64,000 nt of DNA, taken from positions 1-64,000 of the forward strand of contig NZ_PVTE01000007.1 in assembly GCF_003002825.1 (NCBI RefSeq), read 5' to 3'. The translations under genes and the position numbers were made by a program. A model generated the notes under the pieces. The model had not been told where the DNA came from. It ran no database searches and worked only from the letters and a program-made list of their open reading frames with translations. This document shows positions 44,585-54,086 of this stretch, in pieces; the stretch's first letter is position 1; every line of letters begins with the position of its first letter. Origin of the DNA: Spirosoma oryzae (GTDB lineage: Bacteria; Bacteroidota; Bacteroidia; Cytophagales; Spirosomataceae).

Positions 44585-46231
44585 ATGTTACCAGGACAAA
44601 CGTGGGGTGAAATTACAATTTTTCTTTACATTTACTCAATTTTCAGCACTCAGATCCAATGGCCTGTGTCTGACCTACTCAACGATAACACGGAAACCTC
44701 GCGGGCAATTCCATTCCGATTCACTCGGCTTTATGTTTCACTGCTTGTCATCCTGTCGGTACTGCTGACGGTTGGCCAGACAGTGACGCAGTGGCGGCTA
44801 ACCAAAGTTCGTAACGAATTGCTGTTCATTCGCTATGCGGCTTTTCAGCGGCACCAGAGCCAGCAGATCGTCAAGCAGGCGCTGCAAATGGCCGACCGCA
44901 ACGAAGAAGATCGCTTCCTGGCCAATCAGTCCGAACTGCGGGCTGTGTTTCATGAATTTGAAAAAAGCCACATTCAGGGTCGGTCCGGTACCATCCCTAG
45001 CCTGAATATCAGCCTAACCAATTCCGACACCGTTCAGCAACTCTACCGCGCCATACAGCCCGAATTTCAGGCGCTTCAGCATGGTGTCCGGCACTTGCTG
45101 ACGCTGAAGAACGTAGCGGAGATACAGACGCCACAGGCGCAGGCTAGCCTGAACCTACTGTTGGCGAACGAAAACCCTTTTCTGCGTAAAGTCGACACGA
45201 TTATTCAGCTGTACAACAGCGAGTTGCGCACCCGTTTGCAGCAGCTTCAGACAATTGAGCTGTATCTGTACGGATTCACGATTCTGATGGTACTGGCGAT
45301 TGGGCTGCTCATTATCCGGCCCGCTACGGCCCGACTCCGGCAAACCGTCGCCCAGCTTGTCGAAGCGGAGAGCCGGACGAAAGCCGCCAACCACCAGCTA
45401 CGAACCGCGAACCAGTCGCTGCAGGAAACCCGGCAGCAATTATTCGAAGCCACCCGGCAGGAATACAAACGGGAAATCGACGAGCAGCGCATGCGTACGT
45501 CGTACCTGATCGCGGGGCAGGAGGAAGAACGAAAGCGGCTGTCGCGCGAACTGCACGACGGACTGGGCCAGATGATGACGGCGATCAAGCTGCAACTGGA
45601 AGGGCTGGAAGGGCTTATGAAGCGGCAGCACAAAGCCCAGCTGTCGACCGGTGAGGGACAGACGGTTAGCTACGACCGGAACATGGCTAATCTGAAACAA
45701 CTGGTTATGCAGACGATTCAGGAGATACGGGCGATCTCCAACGACCTGATGCCAACCGTACTGAGCGATTTCGGGGTGCTGCCGGCGCTGAAAATGCTGA
45801 CCGAAAGCAACCGAAACAGTGGCGTTGACGTTACCTTTGAAACAAGCTGTGTGCACCATATGGAAGGCAGCCTTCGACTCAACAAAGATGTCGAAATTAT
45901 GCTCTATCGGGTGACACAGGAAGCCATCAGTAACGCACTTCGGCACGGCAAACCAGGCCACATCGTCGTTGAATTAATCGAACGTGACGACTATATCCAC
46001 CTGATCGTAACCGATGATGGACGTGGTTTTGTAGTTAATGATGTCACCGCTATAAGCCCCATAAATCGGCCTGACGAGCGCAAAACACCCTCGCAGGGGC
46101 TACACAATATCCGCGAACGGGCGGAGTTACTCAAAGGAAAACTTAACATTCAATCAACGCCGGGTAAAGGCACGCGTTTACGCGTCAGCATACCCTATCA
46201 GATGCAATTTGCGCAGTATGACACCAACTAA
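44585..46231 (+). CDS. NarL-type sensor histidine kinase (HisKA_3)
   Basis: A 548-residue kinase from ATG 44585, but GTG at 44666 (VSDLLNDNTETSRAIPFRF, 521 residues) seems the better start because the earlier part overlaps the divergent promoter. TM1 about 50-68 and TM2 about 226-246 (numbering from 44585) enclose an all-helical periplasmic domain like nitrate/PilJ sensors. A coiled coil (250-305) leads to HisKA_3 with His324 in RELHDGLGQMMTAIKLQLEG. The ATPase domain has EAISNALRHGKPGH and IVTDDGRGF. It overlaps its response regulator gene. Confidence 0.92.
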   Translation: MLPGQTWGEITIFLYIYSIFSTQIQWPVSDLLNDNTETSRAIPFRFTRLYVSLLVILSVLLTVGQTVTQWRLTKVRNELLFIRYAAFQRHQSQQIVKQALQMADRNEEDRFLANQSELRAVFHEFEKSHIQGRSGTIPSLNISLTNSDTVQQLYRAIQPEFQALQHGVRHLLTLKNVAEIQTPQAQASLNLLLANENPFLRKVDTIIQLYNSELRTRLQQLQTIELYLYGFTILMVLAIGLLIIRPATARLRQTVAQLVEAESRTKAANHQLRTANQSLQETRQQLFEATRQEYKREIDEQRMRTSYLIAGQEEERKRLSRELHDGLGQMMTAIKLQLEGLEGLMKRQHKAQLSTGEGQTVSYDRNMANLKQLVMQTIQEIRAISNDLMPTVLSDFGVLPALKMLTESNRNSGVDVTFETSCVHHMEGSLRLNKDVEIMLYRVTQEAISNALRHGKPGHIVVELIERDDYIHLIVTDDGRGFVVNDVTAISPINRPDERKTPSQGLHNIRERAELLKGKLNIQSTPGKGTRLRVSIPYQMQFAQYDTN

Positions 46232-46889
46232 ATTGATGCTCGTTGACGATCACTCGATCGTTCGGGACGGAATCCGACTGTTGTTGGAACAGGCTGAAGG
46301 ACTGGAAATAGTCGACGAAGCAAGCGATGGAGAAGAAGCACTCGAAAAGCTGAAAAACCACCAGGCCAATAATACCCAGCCTGATCTGGTGCTGATGGAT
46401 ATTTCGCTGCCCGGTATGTCGGGTATTCAGACGACGCAGGTTATCTCCCGGCTCTACAAGAGTGTACGGGTGCTGATGCTGTCTATGCATAACAACGAAG
46501 ATTACATTCTGCGCTCCGTAGAAGCCGGGGCGTATGGCTATATTCTGAAAGATTCATCGTCGGACGAAATGGTCAAAGCCATCCGGATGATTGCCGGGGG
46601 GGATAAGTATTACAGCTCGCCCGTTGCGTCGATCATCCTCAACGGCTACATGCAGCAGCTGAAAAAAGGCAACCGGCAGGGGCGCGACGTGCAGCCGTCA
46701 CGGCTGTCGAACAAGGAAAAGGAGATTCTCCAGTTTCTGGTCGATGGGATGAGCAGCCGCGAAATCGCCGAGCGGCTGCAACTGAGCGTTCGTACGGTCG
46801 ATAATCATCGCGCCAACATGATGCGCCGGTTACAGGTACGGAATGCGGCCGAACTGGTGCGGATTGCCGTCGAGGAAAAGCTGATTTGA
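46209..46889 (+). CDS. NarL/FixJ-family response regulator
   Basis: A 226-residue regulator; MTPTKLMLVDDHSIVRDG at 46218 is the alternative start three codons in. Receiver: DD at 13-14, phospho-acceptor Asp64 in LVLMDISLPGMSG, Lys in GYILKDSSSDEMV. The LuxR-type HTH is LSNKEKEILQFLVDGMSSRE, then IAERLQLSVRTVDNHRANMM. It overlaps the kinase gene by 14-23 bases, so the two are translationally coupled. A terminator follows. Confidence 0.96.
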   Translation: MRSMTPTKLMLVDDHSIVRDGIRLLLEQAEGLEIVDEASDGEEALEKLKNHQANNTQPDLVLMDISLPGMSGIQTTQVISRLYKSVRVLMLSMHNNEDYILRSVEAGAYGYILKDSSSDEMVKAIRMIAGGDKYYSSPVASIILNGYMQQLKKGNRQGRDVQPSRLSNKEKEILQFLVDGMSSREIAERLQLSVRTVDNHRANMMRRLQVRNAAELVRIAVEEKLI

Positions 46890-46923
46890 ACTTTCCCCGT
46901 TTGTCCATATGTTTACCCCGTGA

Positions 46924-46945
46924 AACCGGTCAATAGCCGGTTTTT
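46924..46945 (+). terminator. Rho-independent terminator after the response regulator
   Basis: AACCGG and CCGGTT around a 7-base loop, with five T residues at the end of the stem. Confidence 0.7.
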
Positions 46946-47003
46946 ACATTTCTTGGTTACTATATTAACTTTATCGAGTTTGTAAACTAAACCGTTGAAC
47001 ACT

Positions 47004-47639
47004 ATGTCACTCCGTCTTGGGGACATTGCTCCCGACTTTGAAGCCGATACAACACAGGGCCACATCCACTTCCACGAATGGCTGGGCAATTCATGGGGTA
47101 TGCTGTTTTCGCACCCCGCCGACTTTACGCCCGTCTGCACCACCGAGCTGGGCCGCACGGCCTTGTTGAAAGATGAATTCGGCAAGCGGAACGTGAAAGT
47201 AATCGCTGTCTCAGTCGACGATCTGGACTCGCACAATCGCTGGACCCCCGACATCAAAGACGTAACGGGTACGGAAGTGAACTTCCCCATCATCGCGGAT
47301 GCCGACCGGAACGTGGCGACCCTGTACGACATGATTCACCCGAATGCCAGCGAAAAAGCAACGGTGCGCTCGGTATTCGTGATTGGACCCGACAAGAAAA
47401 TCAAGCTGACGCTGACCTATCCAGCCTCGACAGGGCGGAACTTCAACGAACTGCTACGCGTGATCGATTCGCTGCAGCTGACGGCCGACTATCAGGTCGC
47501 TACCCCCGCCGACTGGCAGGATGGCGACGATGTAATTGTCACGCCGGCCGTGTCAAACGATCAACTGGAAGGCAAGTTTCCGAAGGGGGTTACGTTCGTA
47601 AAACCTTACCTGCGCACTACTCCCCAGCCAAACAAATAG
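47004..47639 (+). CDS. 1-Cys peroxiredoxin (Prx6 type)
   Basis: A 211-residue peroxiredoxin if started at MSLRLGDIAPDFEADTTQG. The peroxidatic Cys45 lies in SHPADFTPVCTTELG. The protein has the long C-terminal region of Prx6 members (DWQDGDDVIVTPAVSND; FPKGVTFVKPYLRTTPQP) and no resolving cysteine in the usual position. It reduces H2O2 and alkyl hydroperoxides in the cytosol using an external thiol. It stands alone. Confidence 0.95.
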   Translation: MSLRLGDIAPDFEADTTQGHIHFHEWLGNSWGMLFSHPADFTPVCTTELGRTALLKDEFGKRNVKVIAVSVDDLDSHNRWTPDIKDVTGTEVNFPIIADADRNVATLYDMIHPNASEKATVRSVFVIGPDKKIKLTLTYPASTGRNFNELLRVIDSLQLTADYQVATPADWQDGDDVIVTPAVSNDQLEGKFPKGVTFVKPYLRTTPQPNK

Positions 47640-47733
47640 GTTTCGGTCGAAACTGGATGACGTGGTACGTTTTTCTAAACCCTGCGCGTGATCGGGCGGT
47701 TAACCTCAGCGTATAACTAAACGAACTCACGTC

Positions 47734-47991
47734 ATGGCGAAAAACGATGGAACATCCGATAAAGAAGGCCCAATAGCCAAAGCAATCGAACGGCAAACCT
47801 CAAAACTACCTTCAGACTTGTTTCTGTGGTCGGCACTTGGTTCAATGGCCGTTTCGCTGTACTTGCAGGCACAGGGCGACCGCGATCGCAGCCTGTTTGT
47901 AGGGCAGTGGGCAGCACCGTTTCTGCTGCTGGGTCTCTACAACAAGATCGTGAAGCTGGAAGGCAGCGAAGGACCTGCTACCAACGAATAA
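47734..47991 (+). CDS. 85-residue hypothetical protein
   Basis: Charged N-terminus (MAKNDGTSDKEGPIAKAIER), then two moderately hydrophobic helices (DLFLWSALGSMAVSLYLQA; LFVGQWAAPFLLLGLYNKIV) separated by QGDRDRS. It could be a small membrane protein with both ends in the cytosol. No family recognised beyond similar small Cytophagales proteins. A strong hairpin follows. Confidence 0.6.
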   Translation: MAKNDGTSDKEGPIAKAIERQTSKLPSDLFLWSALGSMAVSLYLQAQGDRDRSLFVGQWAAPFLLLGLYNKIVKLEGSEGPATNE

Positions 47992-48008
47992 GCACGCACA
48001 TTTTTTAG

Positions 48009-48064
48009 AACGCCGGTCGGGCGGGGCGATGGTCGAATGGCTATTACCCCGCCCGACTGGCGTT
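48009..48064 (+). terminator. Long GC-rich hairpin after the 85-residue gene
   Basis: AACGCC-GTCGGGCGGGG pairs with CCCCGCCCGAC-GGCGTT, with single mismatches on each side, around a ~20-base loop. Confidence 0.6.
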
Positions 48065-48110
48065 TGTCCGTTACCTTTGCCGAAACGGGATGAAAAGCGA
48101 ATAGCGTTAT

Positions 48111-48893
48111 ATGCGAATACGGGTGCTGTTGCGTATTGTACTGGAACGGTATGGATTGTGGCTGGTGGGCGGATTGTTGCTGCTGCTGACGATTATTACC
48201 GTTGTGCGGAAGGTTCGGCGCGAACCCGAGATGGATTGGAAACCGGTCAGCGCGTTTGGCATACAACTGCCCATGCGCTACACCATTCACGGGATCGATG
48301 TATCGCGCCATAACGACCGGATCAACTGGGAGCGGGTGCGGCAGGTAGAGTCGGACGGCGTACGACTTCAGTTCGTGTTTATCAAAGCAACGGAAGGCGC
48401 TACCCTGTCTGACCGGCATTTCGAACGAAACTGGGACGGGGCGCTGAAAGCCAACCTGCGCCGGGGGGCGTATCACTTCTACCACCCCACACGTGACCCG
48501 CTTAAGCAGGCAACCAACTTTATCCGGCGCGTCGAATTACAGTCCGGTGATTTTGCGCCGGTGGTCGACTTCGAGGTGGTCAACCGGCAATCGGATTCGA
48601 CGATTATCAACGGCCTGCGGCTGTGGCTCGAAACGGTTGAGGAACATTACCACGTCCGGCCCATCATTTACACGAACGGAAATTTGTACAAGCGGTACAT
48701 CAAGGGAAACCTGGACGAGTATCCGCTTTGGATCGCCGACTACTCAGCGGCCCATCTGCGGACCTATCCAGGTGATAATCTGTATCTTTGGCAGCATAAC
48801 GATGCCGGTGCGGTACGCGGTATTCGCGGATCTGTCGACTTCAACGCCTTCGTTATGGACGAAGACGAACTGAGTACTATCTGTATGCCGTGA
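48111..48893 (+). CDS. GH25-family lysozyme, membrane-anchored
   Basis: A 260-residue protein. One N-terminal TM (YGLWLVGGLLLLLTIITVV) would hold the catalytic domain in the periplasm. GH25 signatures: HGIDVSRHNDRINW with Asp63, FVFIKATEGATLSD, RGAYHFYHPTRDP, the catalytic pair Asp153/Glu155 in PVVDFEVV, IIYTNGNLYKRY and LYLWQHNDAG with SVDFNAFV. It cleaves peptidoglycan between MurNAc and GlcNAc. No phage genes are nearby, so a role in wall remodelling is more likely than lysis. Confidence 0.92.
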   Translation: MRIRVLLRIVLERYGLWLVGGLLLLLTIITVVRKVRREPEMDWKPVSAFGIQLPMRYTIHGIDVSRHNDRINWERVRQVESDGVRLQFVFIKATEGATLSDRHFERNWDGALKANLRRGAYHFYHPTRDPLKQATNFIRRVELQSGDFAPVVDFEVVNRQSDSTIINGLRLWLETVEEHYHVRPIIYTNGNLYKRYIKGNLDEYPLWIADYSAAHLRTYPGDNLYLWQHNDAGAVRGIRGSVDFNAFVMDEDELSTICMP

Positions 48894-48962
48894 AAATTTT
48901 TTAACAATTTTTAAACAATACAAACGTATAGGCGTTCATGCTGACAAACCATATCAATTGAC

Positions 48963-49205
48963 ATGAACAAGAAACACCTGATTCTGGCACTGAGCTTTGC
49001 TTTCATCGGCGCAACATCGTTGACGAGCTGCGATTCGAAAAAAGAAAACAAAGCGGAAGAAGTACAGGAGCAAAAAGAAGATGTAATTGAAGCGCAACGC
49101 GAAGGGGATACCTCAGAAGTGCGCGAAGAGCAAAAAGAACTGGATTCAGCGCGCAAAGATTACCGCGAAGCTGTAGCCGATTCGGTTAAAGACGCTCACA
49201 AATAG
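48963..49205 (+). CDS. Small charged lipoprotein
   Basis: An 80-residue protein. Signal peptide MNKKHLILALSFAFIGATSL with lipobox LTSC (Cys23). The mature part is Glu/Lys-rich and predicted helical (EEVQEQKEDVIEAQREGDTS; VREEQKELDSARKDYREAV), a likely coiled coil, as in small Lpp-like lipoproteins. It stands alone before a shared terminator. Function unknown. Confidence 0.7.
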   Translation: MNKKHLILALSFAFIGATSLTSCDSKKENKAEEVQEQKEDVIEAQREGDTSEVREEQKELDSARKDYREAVADSVKDAHK

Positions 49206-49219
49206 TATATTTACGCAAG

Positions 49220-49263
49220 AGGAGCGGGGGCCGGCATCACTGTCGGTCCCCGCTCCTTTTTTA
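49220..49263. terminator. Terminator with T-run between convergent genes
   Basis: AGGAGCGGGG pairs with CCCCGCTCCT, followed on the plus strand by TTTTTT. The minus-strand glycosyltransferase gene ends at the same place, so its transcript may also use the stem. Confidence 0.85.
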
Positions 49264-50928
49264 TTGCTTCCGCTTGCGGAGGTAGAAAACAAAGCCGTTT
49301 TCTTCGCCGGTCTTGCGGACGTCGGGCAATGAGTCGAGCCGGGTAGGGGTGTCGGAGGCTTTGCGTATAAGCCATACGTCCCGATCGACGGGGCCGGTTA
49401 ACAGCCATTCTTTGTTGTAATAATTTTTATTCTGTACCGGTTGCGACCGGGCATAGAAATAAGGGCCGTAGCTGTGGTAGTCGTACGTGCTGACGTAGAC
49501 ATCTTTGCCCTGTGCCCGCTCGAAAAAGCGCATCGCTGCGTCCTGCGAAATTCCTTCGATTCGCCCAACGTAGAACCAGAGCCCCAACGTCAGGAATACC
49601 GCCGTCCCACCGAAAAGAGTCAGCGTTGCAGCGCGGGCCTGCCGGTGGGTATACCCCCACAGACTGACACCCAGGACGATGGCCAGCCAGATGCCGGGGA
49701 TGGTAGCCCACAATGTCCAGCGAACGTTGGCGTTCAGATTTCCCTGCGAAAACGCATCCTTATCCGCGAAGGCGCGCACAATGTCCATGTGTTGCGCCAG
49801 GATGGGCGTTCCCGTGAAGGCAATGACGAAAAGGCTTCCCACGACCAGCAGCCCCGTCAGCAGCCAGCCGTTGAACGCAATACGCCCCGTTTCGAGCTGC
49901 GACAGCGTCAGGGCCGCCAGATAGGTCAGCGGGAAATAGCACAGCGACGAGTAATGCACGATCTTGGACTGTACGATGCTGAACAGGATCAGCACAACCC
50001 AGAACAGAATCAGCATCCATTGGCGGAAATCGCGCTGGTAACTCCGTTCGAGGAACAGATTACCCTGCCCGCGAATGCTGAAGATCGACGCCGGGAAACA
50101 GCCGACCAGCAATACGATGACGTGGTAAAGCGGAAACCCACTGTGTCCCGCATCGGGTGTGCTGAGCAGCCGGATGCTGTAATCCAGAAAGGCCTGTCCG
50201 AAAGCGGGGCCATGGAGATAGGTTTCCAGGCCAAACCAGAGCGCCGGCAGCAGCATGGCCATCAGCGCAAAACCGGTGAACTGCAAGGGGGTAATGAACC
50301 ATCGAAAGCGCCCCAGCAGCCAGTATACCCCCAGTACGAGCCCGACGACCAGAAACGCTACCGGTCCCTTTGTCAGAATGGCGATACCCAGCACGAGTCC
50401 ACCCGTCAGCAGATACGACGTCACCGGCTTGGGAACGATCATCGGGCCAGCCTGCCGGTCGCGTTTCCACGACGCCAGGATAACGTTGACCAGCGATGCG
50501 AAAATGAACAGGTTGAAGAACGGGTCGATAATGCCCGATCGGAAGTAGAGGTGGGGCGTTACCGAACCGAGGTAGGCCAGCGCCCACAGGATACCGAAGC
50601 GGTGACCATGCAGCTTGTGGCCCAGGTTATAGAGGTAAATCAGTGTGATGATTCCGCAGATGGCGTTGGGTAGCCGGGCGGCAAATTCACCCACGCCGAA
50701 GATATTCATCAGCAGCGCCTGACACCAGAAAAAGAACGGCGGCTTCTCGTAGAAAGGTTTAAAATCGATGTGAACGCGCAGGTAGTCGCCCAGCACGGTC
50801 ATTTCGCGGGCCGCTTCGGCAAAATTGATCTCATCCCAGTCGAATAGGCGCACGCCACCCAGGAAGGGGATGAACAACAGCGCACCCACCACGCCAAACA
50901 CCACAGAATACGTTACTCGCTGATTCAT
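49261..50928 (-). CDS. ArnT/PMT-like membrane glycosyltransferase
   Basis: A 555-residue protein if started at MNQRVTYSVVFGVVGALLFI. It has about 11-12 hydrophobic segments and a GT-C fold. The first periplasmic loop holds the catalytic-type Asp-Glu (FDWDEINFAEAAREM) and the conserved KPPFFFWCQALLMNIFG. A C-terminal soluble domain (MRFFERAQGKDVYVSTYDYH) follows. Family members move sugars from a polyprenyl phosphate donor to lipid A, proteins or glycans; here the acceptor is unknown. It stands alone. Confidence 0.85.
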   Translation of the reverse strand: MNQRVTYSVVFGVVGALLFIPFLGGVRLFDWDEINFAEAAREMTVLGDYLRVHIDFKPFYEKPPFFFWCQALLMNIFGVGEFAARLPNAICGIITLIYLYNLGHKLHGHRFGILWALAYLGSVTPHLYFRSGIIDPFFNLFIFASLVNVILASWKRDRQAGPMIVPKPVTSYLLTGGLVLGIAILTKGPVAFLVVGLVLGVYWLLGRFRWFITPLQFTGFALMAMLLPALWFGLETYLHGPAFGQAFLDYSIRLLSTPDAGHSGFPLYHVIVLLVGCFPASIFSIRGQGNLFLERSYQRDFRQWMLILFWVVLILFSIVQSKIVHYSSLCYFPLTYLAALTLSQLETGRIAFNGWLLTGLLVVGSLFVIAFTGTPILAQHMDIVRAFADKDAFSQGNLNANVRWTLWATIPGIWLAIVLGVSLWGYTHRQARAATLTLFGGTAVFLTLGLWFYVGRIEGISQDAAMRFFERAQGKDVYVSTYDYHSYGPYFYARSQPVQNKNYYNKEWLLTGPVDRDVWLIRKASDTPTRLDSLPDVRKTGEENGFVFYLRKRKQ

Positions 50929-50947
50929 GCAAACAGGAAGGGGACTG

Positions 50948-51170
50948 GACAGGATTACAGGATTGGCAGGATTTAATCGCACGATGAGTACGTGTCACTT
51001 AGTGGCCTGCTCTACCCCCACCCCCTGAAGGGTGCTTTGCTCGTCTATCGACTAAGCCCCCTTCAGGGGGTGGGGGGTAAGGAAATTTGCCAAAGAGCGG
51101 TCAGCTTCTTATAGTCAATCAACCTGATGCGCAGAACTAAAGAAAATCCCGTCAATCCTGTAATCCTGTC
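50948..51170. repeat. Long-range 18-bp inverted repeat
   Basis: GACAGGATTACAGGATTG at 50948-50965 is exactly mirrored by CAATCCTGTAATCCTGTC at 51153-51170. The 187 bases between them contain the C/G-run inverted repeat. The outer arms with an inner dyad suggest a small non-coding mobile or dispersed element. Confidence 0.65.
51013..51079. repeat. Intergenic inverted repeat, second C/G-run copy
   Basis: TACCCCCACCCCCTGAAGG at the left mirrors CCTTCAGGGGGTGGGGGGTA at the right. Same design and similar arm sequence as 28880-28965. Confidence 0.65.
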
Positions 51171-51281
51171 ATAAACCTTGACATCTATTGGATAAAACAA
51201 GGGGGCAAAACTAGGGAAAAGCGCGTGGAGTTGCCCCAAATCCTCCGATATTCGCGCCGAACAAACGACCCCGAACGACCT

Positions 51282-52940
51282 ATGCTTATCAACCGCCCCT
51301 TTACCGCGCTGCCCGCTTACTCGCAGCTACAGGAGCACTACGATCAGTTGAAAGACCGGCACATGCGCGACCTGTTCGCCGAAGATTCCAACCGGTTTAC
51401 TACGTTTACACGGCAGTTCGAGGACATTCTGCTCGATTTTTCGAAGAACCGGATCACGCAGCAGACGCTCGACCTGCTGCTGCAACTGGCCGATCAGGCT
51501 GGCCTTGCCGATGCCATCAGCCGTATGTTTTCGGGCGATAAAATTAACCGAACGGAAGACCGGGCCGTACTGCACGTCGCCCTGCGCAATCGCAGCAACA
51601 CGCCGATCATGGTCGATGGGGAAGACGTGATGCCCGCGATCAATGCCGTACTCGACCGGATGAAAACCTTTACCGAACGTGTTCGGTCCGGGGAATGGAA
51701 AGGCTATACCGGCGACACCATCACCGACGTCGTCAATATTGGTATCGGTGGGTCAGATCTGGGTCCGGTCATGGTGACGGAAGCCCTGAAACCATACGCC
51801 GACGATAAGAAGCTGCGTGTTCACTTCGTGTCGAACGTCGACGGGGTGCATATCTACGAAACCCTACAGCGCGTCAAGCCCGAGAATACGCTGTTCCTGA
51901 TCGCGTCGAAAACCTTCACGACGCAGGAAACTATGACCAATGCGCAGACGGCGCGGCAGTGGTTTCTCGACAACGGCGGTTCGGAAGCCGACATCGCCAA
52001 GCATTTCGCGGCCCTGTCGACCAATCAGCAGGCTGTTGAAAAGTTCGGGATTGACCCGGCCAATATGTTTGGGTTCTGGGACTGGGTCGGCGGACGCTAT
52101 TCGCTGTGGTCGGCTATCGGTCTGTCGATCGCGCTGTACATCGGCTTCGACAAGTTTGAAGAGCTGCTGGCCGGTGGTCATGCGATGGACCTGCATTTCC
52201 GGGATACGCCCCCGGCGGAGAGCCTGCCCGTTATGCTGGCGCTGGTCGGTATCTGGTACAACAACTTTTTCGGCGCGCAGACCCAGGCCATCCTGCCCTA
52301 CGATCAGTACATGCACCGCTTTGCGGCTTACTTCCAGCAGGGCGACATGGAAAGCAACGGCAAATCGGTCGATCGCGACGGGAAGCCGGTAACGTGGCAG
52401 ACGGGGCCGATTATCTGGGGCGAACCCGGTACCAACGGGCAGCACGCGTTCTACCAGCTGATTCACCAGGGAACCAAGCTGATCCCGTGCGATTTTCTGG
52501 CACCGGCCATCAGTCAGCGACCGATTGGCGAGCATCACAATATCCTGATGGCGAATTTCTTTGCGCAAACGGAAGCCCTGATGAACGGAAAAACGGCCGA
52601 TGAGGTCGCTGATGAACTGCGTAAGGCTGGCAAAGATGCCGACGACGTTTCCTTCCTGACGCCGTTCAAAGAGTTCTCCGGTAACCGCCCGACCAACTCG
52701 ATTCTGTTCAAAAAGCTGACCCCTCGTACGCTCGGTGCGCTGATCGCCATGTACGAGCACAAGATTTATACCCAGGGGATTATCTGGGATATTTTCAGCT
52801 TTGATCAGTGGGGCGTAGAACTGGGCAAGCAACTGGCCAGTCGTATTTTACCCGAATTAAAGGATGATACCAGCATCGACAGTCACGATGCATCAACAAA
52901 TGGTCTTATCAATGCATTCAAGGCATTTCGGACGATTTAA
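51282..52940 (+). CDS. pgi: Glucose-6-phosphate isomerase
   Basis: A 552-residue enzyme from [17 protein letters not shown], close to the 549 of E. coli Pgi. Signatures: [34 protein letters not shown] (sugar phosphate binding), [25 protein letters not shown], the [15 protein letters not shown] motif, [16 protein letters not shown] and the Lys motif [11 protein letters not shown]. It interconverts glucose-6-phosphate and fructose-6-phosphate. It stands alone with its own terminator. Confidence 0.98.
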   Translation: MLINRPFTALPAYSQLQEHYDQLKDRHMRDLFAEDSNRFTTFTRQFEDILLDFSKNRITQQTLDLLLQLADQAGLADAISRMFSGDKINRTEDRAVLHVALRNRSNTPIMVDGEDVMPAINAVLDRMKTFTERVRSGEWKGYTGDTITDVVNIGIGGSDLGPVMVTEALKPYADDKKLRVHFVSNVDGVHIYETLQRVKPENTLFLIASKTFTTQETMTNAQTARQWFLDNGGSEADIAKHFAALSTNQQAVEKFGIDPANMFGFWDWVGGRYSLWSAIGLSIALYIGFDKFEELLAGGHAMDLHFRDTPPAESLPVMLALVGIWYNNFFGAQTQAILPYDQYMHRFAAYFQQGDMESNGKSVDRDGKPVTWQTGPIIWGEPGTNGQHAFYQLIHQGTKLIPCDFLAPAISQRPIGEHHNILMANFFAQTEALMNGKTADEVADELRKAGKDADDVSFLTPFKEFSGNRPTNSILFKKLTPRTLGALIAMYEHKIYTQGIIWDIFSFDQWGVELGKQLASRILPELKDDTSIDSHDASTNGLINAFKAFRTI

Positions 52941-53028
52941 CGGACCCATATACGTCGTACAGCAGCCTGGCCCGCACAGGCAAAAATTAGAATAGTCTAA
53001 AACATTGCCTGGTAGTGGCCTGTTAATG

Positions 53029-53057
53029 GGGTGTAATTTCGATTACACCCTTTTTTT
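53029..53057 (+). terminator. pgi terminator with TTCG tetraloop
   Basis: GGGTGTAAT, loop TTCG, ATTACACCC, then seven T residues: a textbook Rho-independent terminator. Confidence 0.9.
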
Positions 53058-53085
53058 GTACAAACAGTAAAGAAACCAGCAACGT

Positions 53086-53931
53086 ATGAAAACGCAAGCT
53101 ACACTACTAGGCGTCATTCTGCTGACAGCAGGCATGGCTACCGCTCAGACAACGGAAAGTACGTCAACAACCACAACGTCGTACAACTACACAACCGCTC
53201 CGGTATCTGCAACCGATGCGACAAACGTCAGTTCAACAACGGTCAACACACCGACCAACATGAACGACAATATGACGGGCACGTACAACAACGCAGCAAC
53301 GGCACCGAGTACTAATACCTACGGATCGACAACCGTGACGACAACGTCGACAGGAAATGACAATATGTCGACAAACAGACGTCGCAGCGATGACGATCGT
53401 CCCTGGGGTAAAGAAGGTAAGTTTGGTATCTACGCCGGTGTGAACGCATCGCGCTTTGTTAACGAACCCGTTCAGGACAACGCATACCGGCTGGGCTATC
53501 AGGTCGGTTTGTACGGCCGGTCGGCAGGTACCGTGTTTGGCCAAATCGGTGCTGAATTCCGTCGTTCATCGTCGAATCTGATTCGTACAGGCACTGGTTC
53601 AGGTACAACCGTAAGTAACACAAGTGGTCAGATTGATCAAACGTTCTTAGCCATTCCGGCCTATGTAGGTTTGCGTCTGGGTGGTGCGCTGGGTGTTCGC
53701 CTGCAGGTAGGTGCTGAGCTGGCTGCTCTGGTTGCAGTTGGTCAGAATAATTTCCAGTTGGGTCGTGACGATCTGAACCGCACGATCCTGAACGGTCTGG
53801 CTGGGGTTGGTATCAACCTTGGACCACTTACGCTGGACGCTAACTACAACCTGGGTCTGCAAAATGTATTCGACAATGGTGCGGATACCAAGCGCCGTAT
53901 GCTGGCATTGAACCTCGGTTTCCGGTTCTAA
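53086..53931 (+). CDS. Outer membrane beta-barrel protein with Thr-rich linker
   Basis: A 281-residue protein. Signal peptide MKTQATLLGVILLTAGMATA, then a ~90-residue Thr/Asn/Ser-rich low-complexity segment (TTESTSTTTTSYNYTTAPVS), then a barrel from KFGIYAGVNASRFVNEPVQ to ALNLGFRF, ending in Phe. Alternating strands include YRLGYQVGLYGRSAG and TLDANYNLGLQNVF. The barrel is of the PorT/OMP_b-brl_2 kind. It is paralogous to the next gene (shared FGIYAG-N-x-xRF, GYQ-G and FGQIGAEF/YGQIGAEY motifs). Confidence 0.82.
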   Translation: MKTQATLLGVILLTAGMATAQTTESTSTTTTSYNYTTAPVSATDATNVSSTTVNTPTNMNDNMTGTYNNAATAPSTNTYGSTTVTTTSTGNDNMSTNRRRSDDDRPWGKEGKFGIYAGVNASRFVNEPVQDNAYRLGYQVGLYGRSAGTVFGQIGAEFRRSSSNLIRTGTGSGTTVSNTSGQIDQTFLAIPAYVGLRLGGALGVRLQVGAELAALVAVGQNNFQLGRDDLNRTILNGLAGVGINLGPLTLDANYNLGLQNVFDNGADTKRRMLALNLGFRF

Positions 53932-53951
53932 ACTGGCCAGTCACTTTGTAA

Positions 53952-53981
53952 AAACGGCCGCCCTCAACGGGGTGGCCGTTT
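53952..53981 (+). terminator. Hairpin between the two barrel genes
   Basis: AAACGGCC pairs with GGCCGTTT with an inner CCC/GGG pairing; it separates transcripts of the two paralogues. Confidence 0.7.
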
Positions 53982-54086
53982 CAGTAACTAACAAAAGGTA
54001 GGTCAACAGAACTGCCAAACAATCAGTCTACGGGTCGGTTTTAAACAACAGATAGTCCCATCGGACATAAACCAAGTCAACGTACT

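Larger units (their letters stand above)
50929..51281. other. Intergenic region with nested inverted repeats, pgi upstream region
   Basis: A gap of 353 bases. An 18-bp perfect inverted repeat forms the outer pair (50948-50965 and 51153-51170) and a C/G-run repeat lies inside (51013-51079). An in-frame GTG at 51225 could extend pgi, but the ATG at 51282 matches the family. The pgi promoter should lie right of 51170. Confidence 0.5.

Noticed and set aside
49441..50673. 410-codon ORF antisense to the glycosyltransferase gene
   Set aside because: Low-complexity, Arg/Gln-rich shadow of a membrane-protein gene on the other strand.
51864..52832. 322-codon ORF antisense to pgi
   Set aside because: Shadow frame; pgi is beyond doubt.
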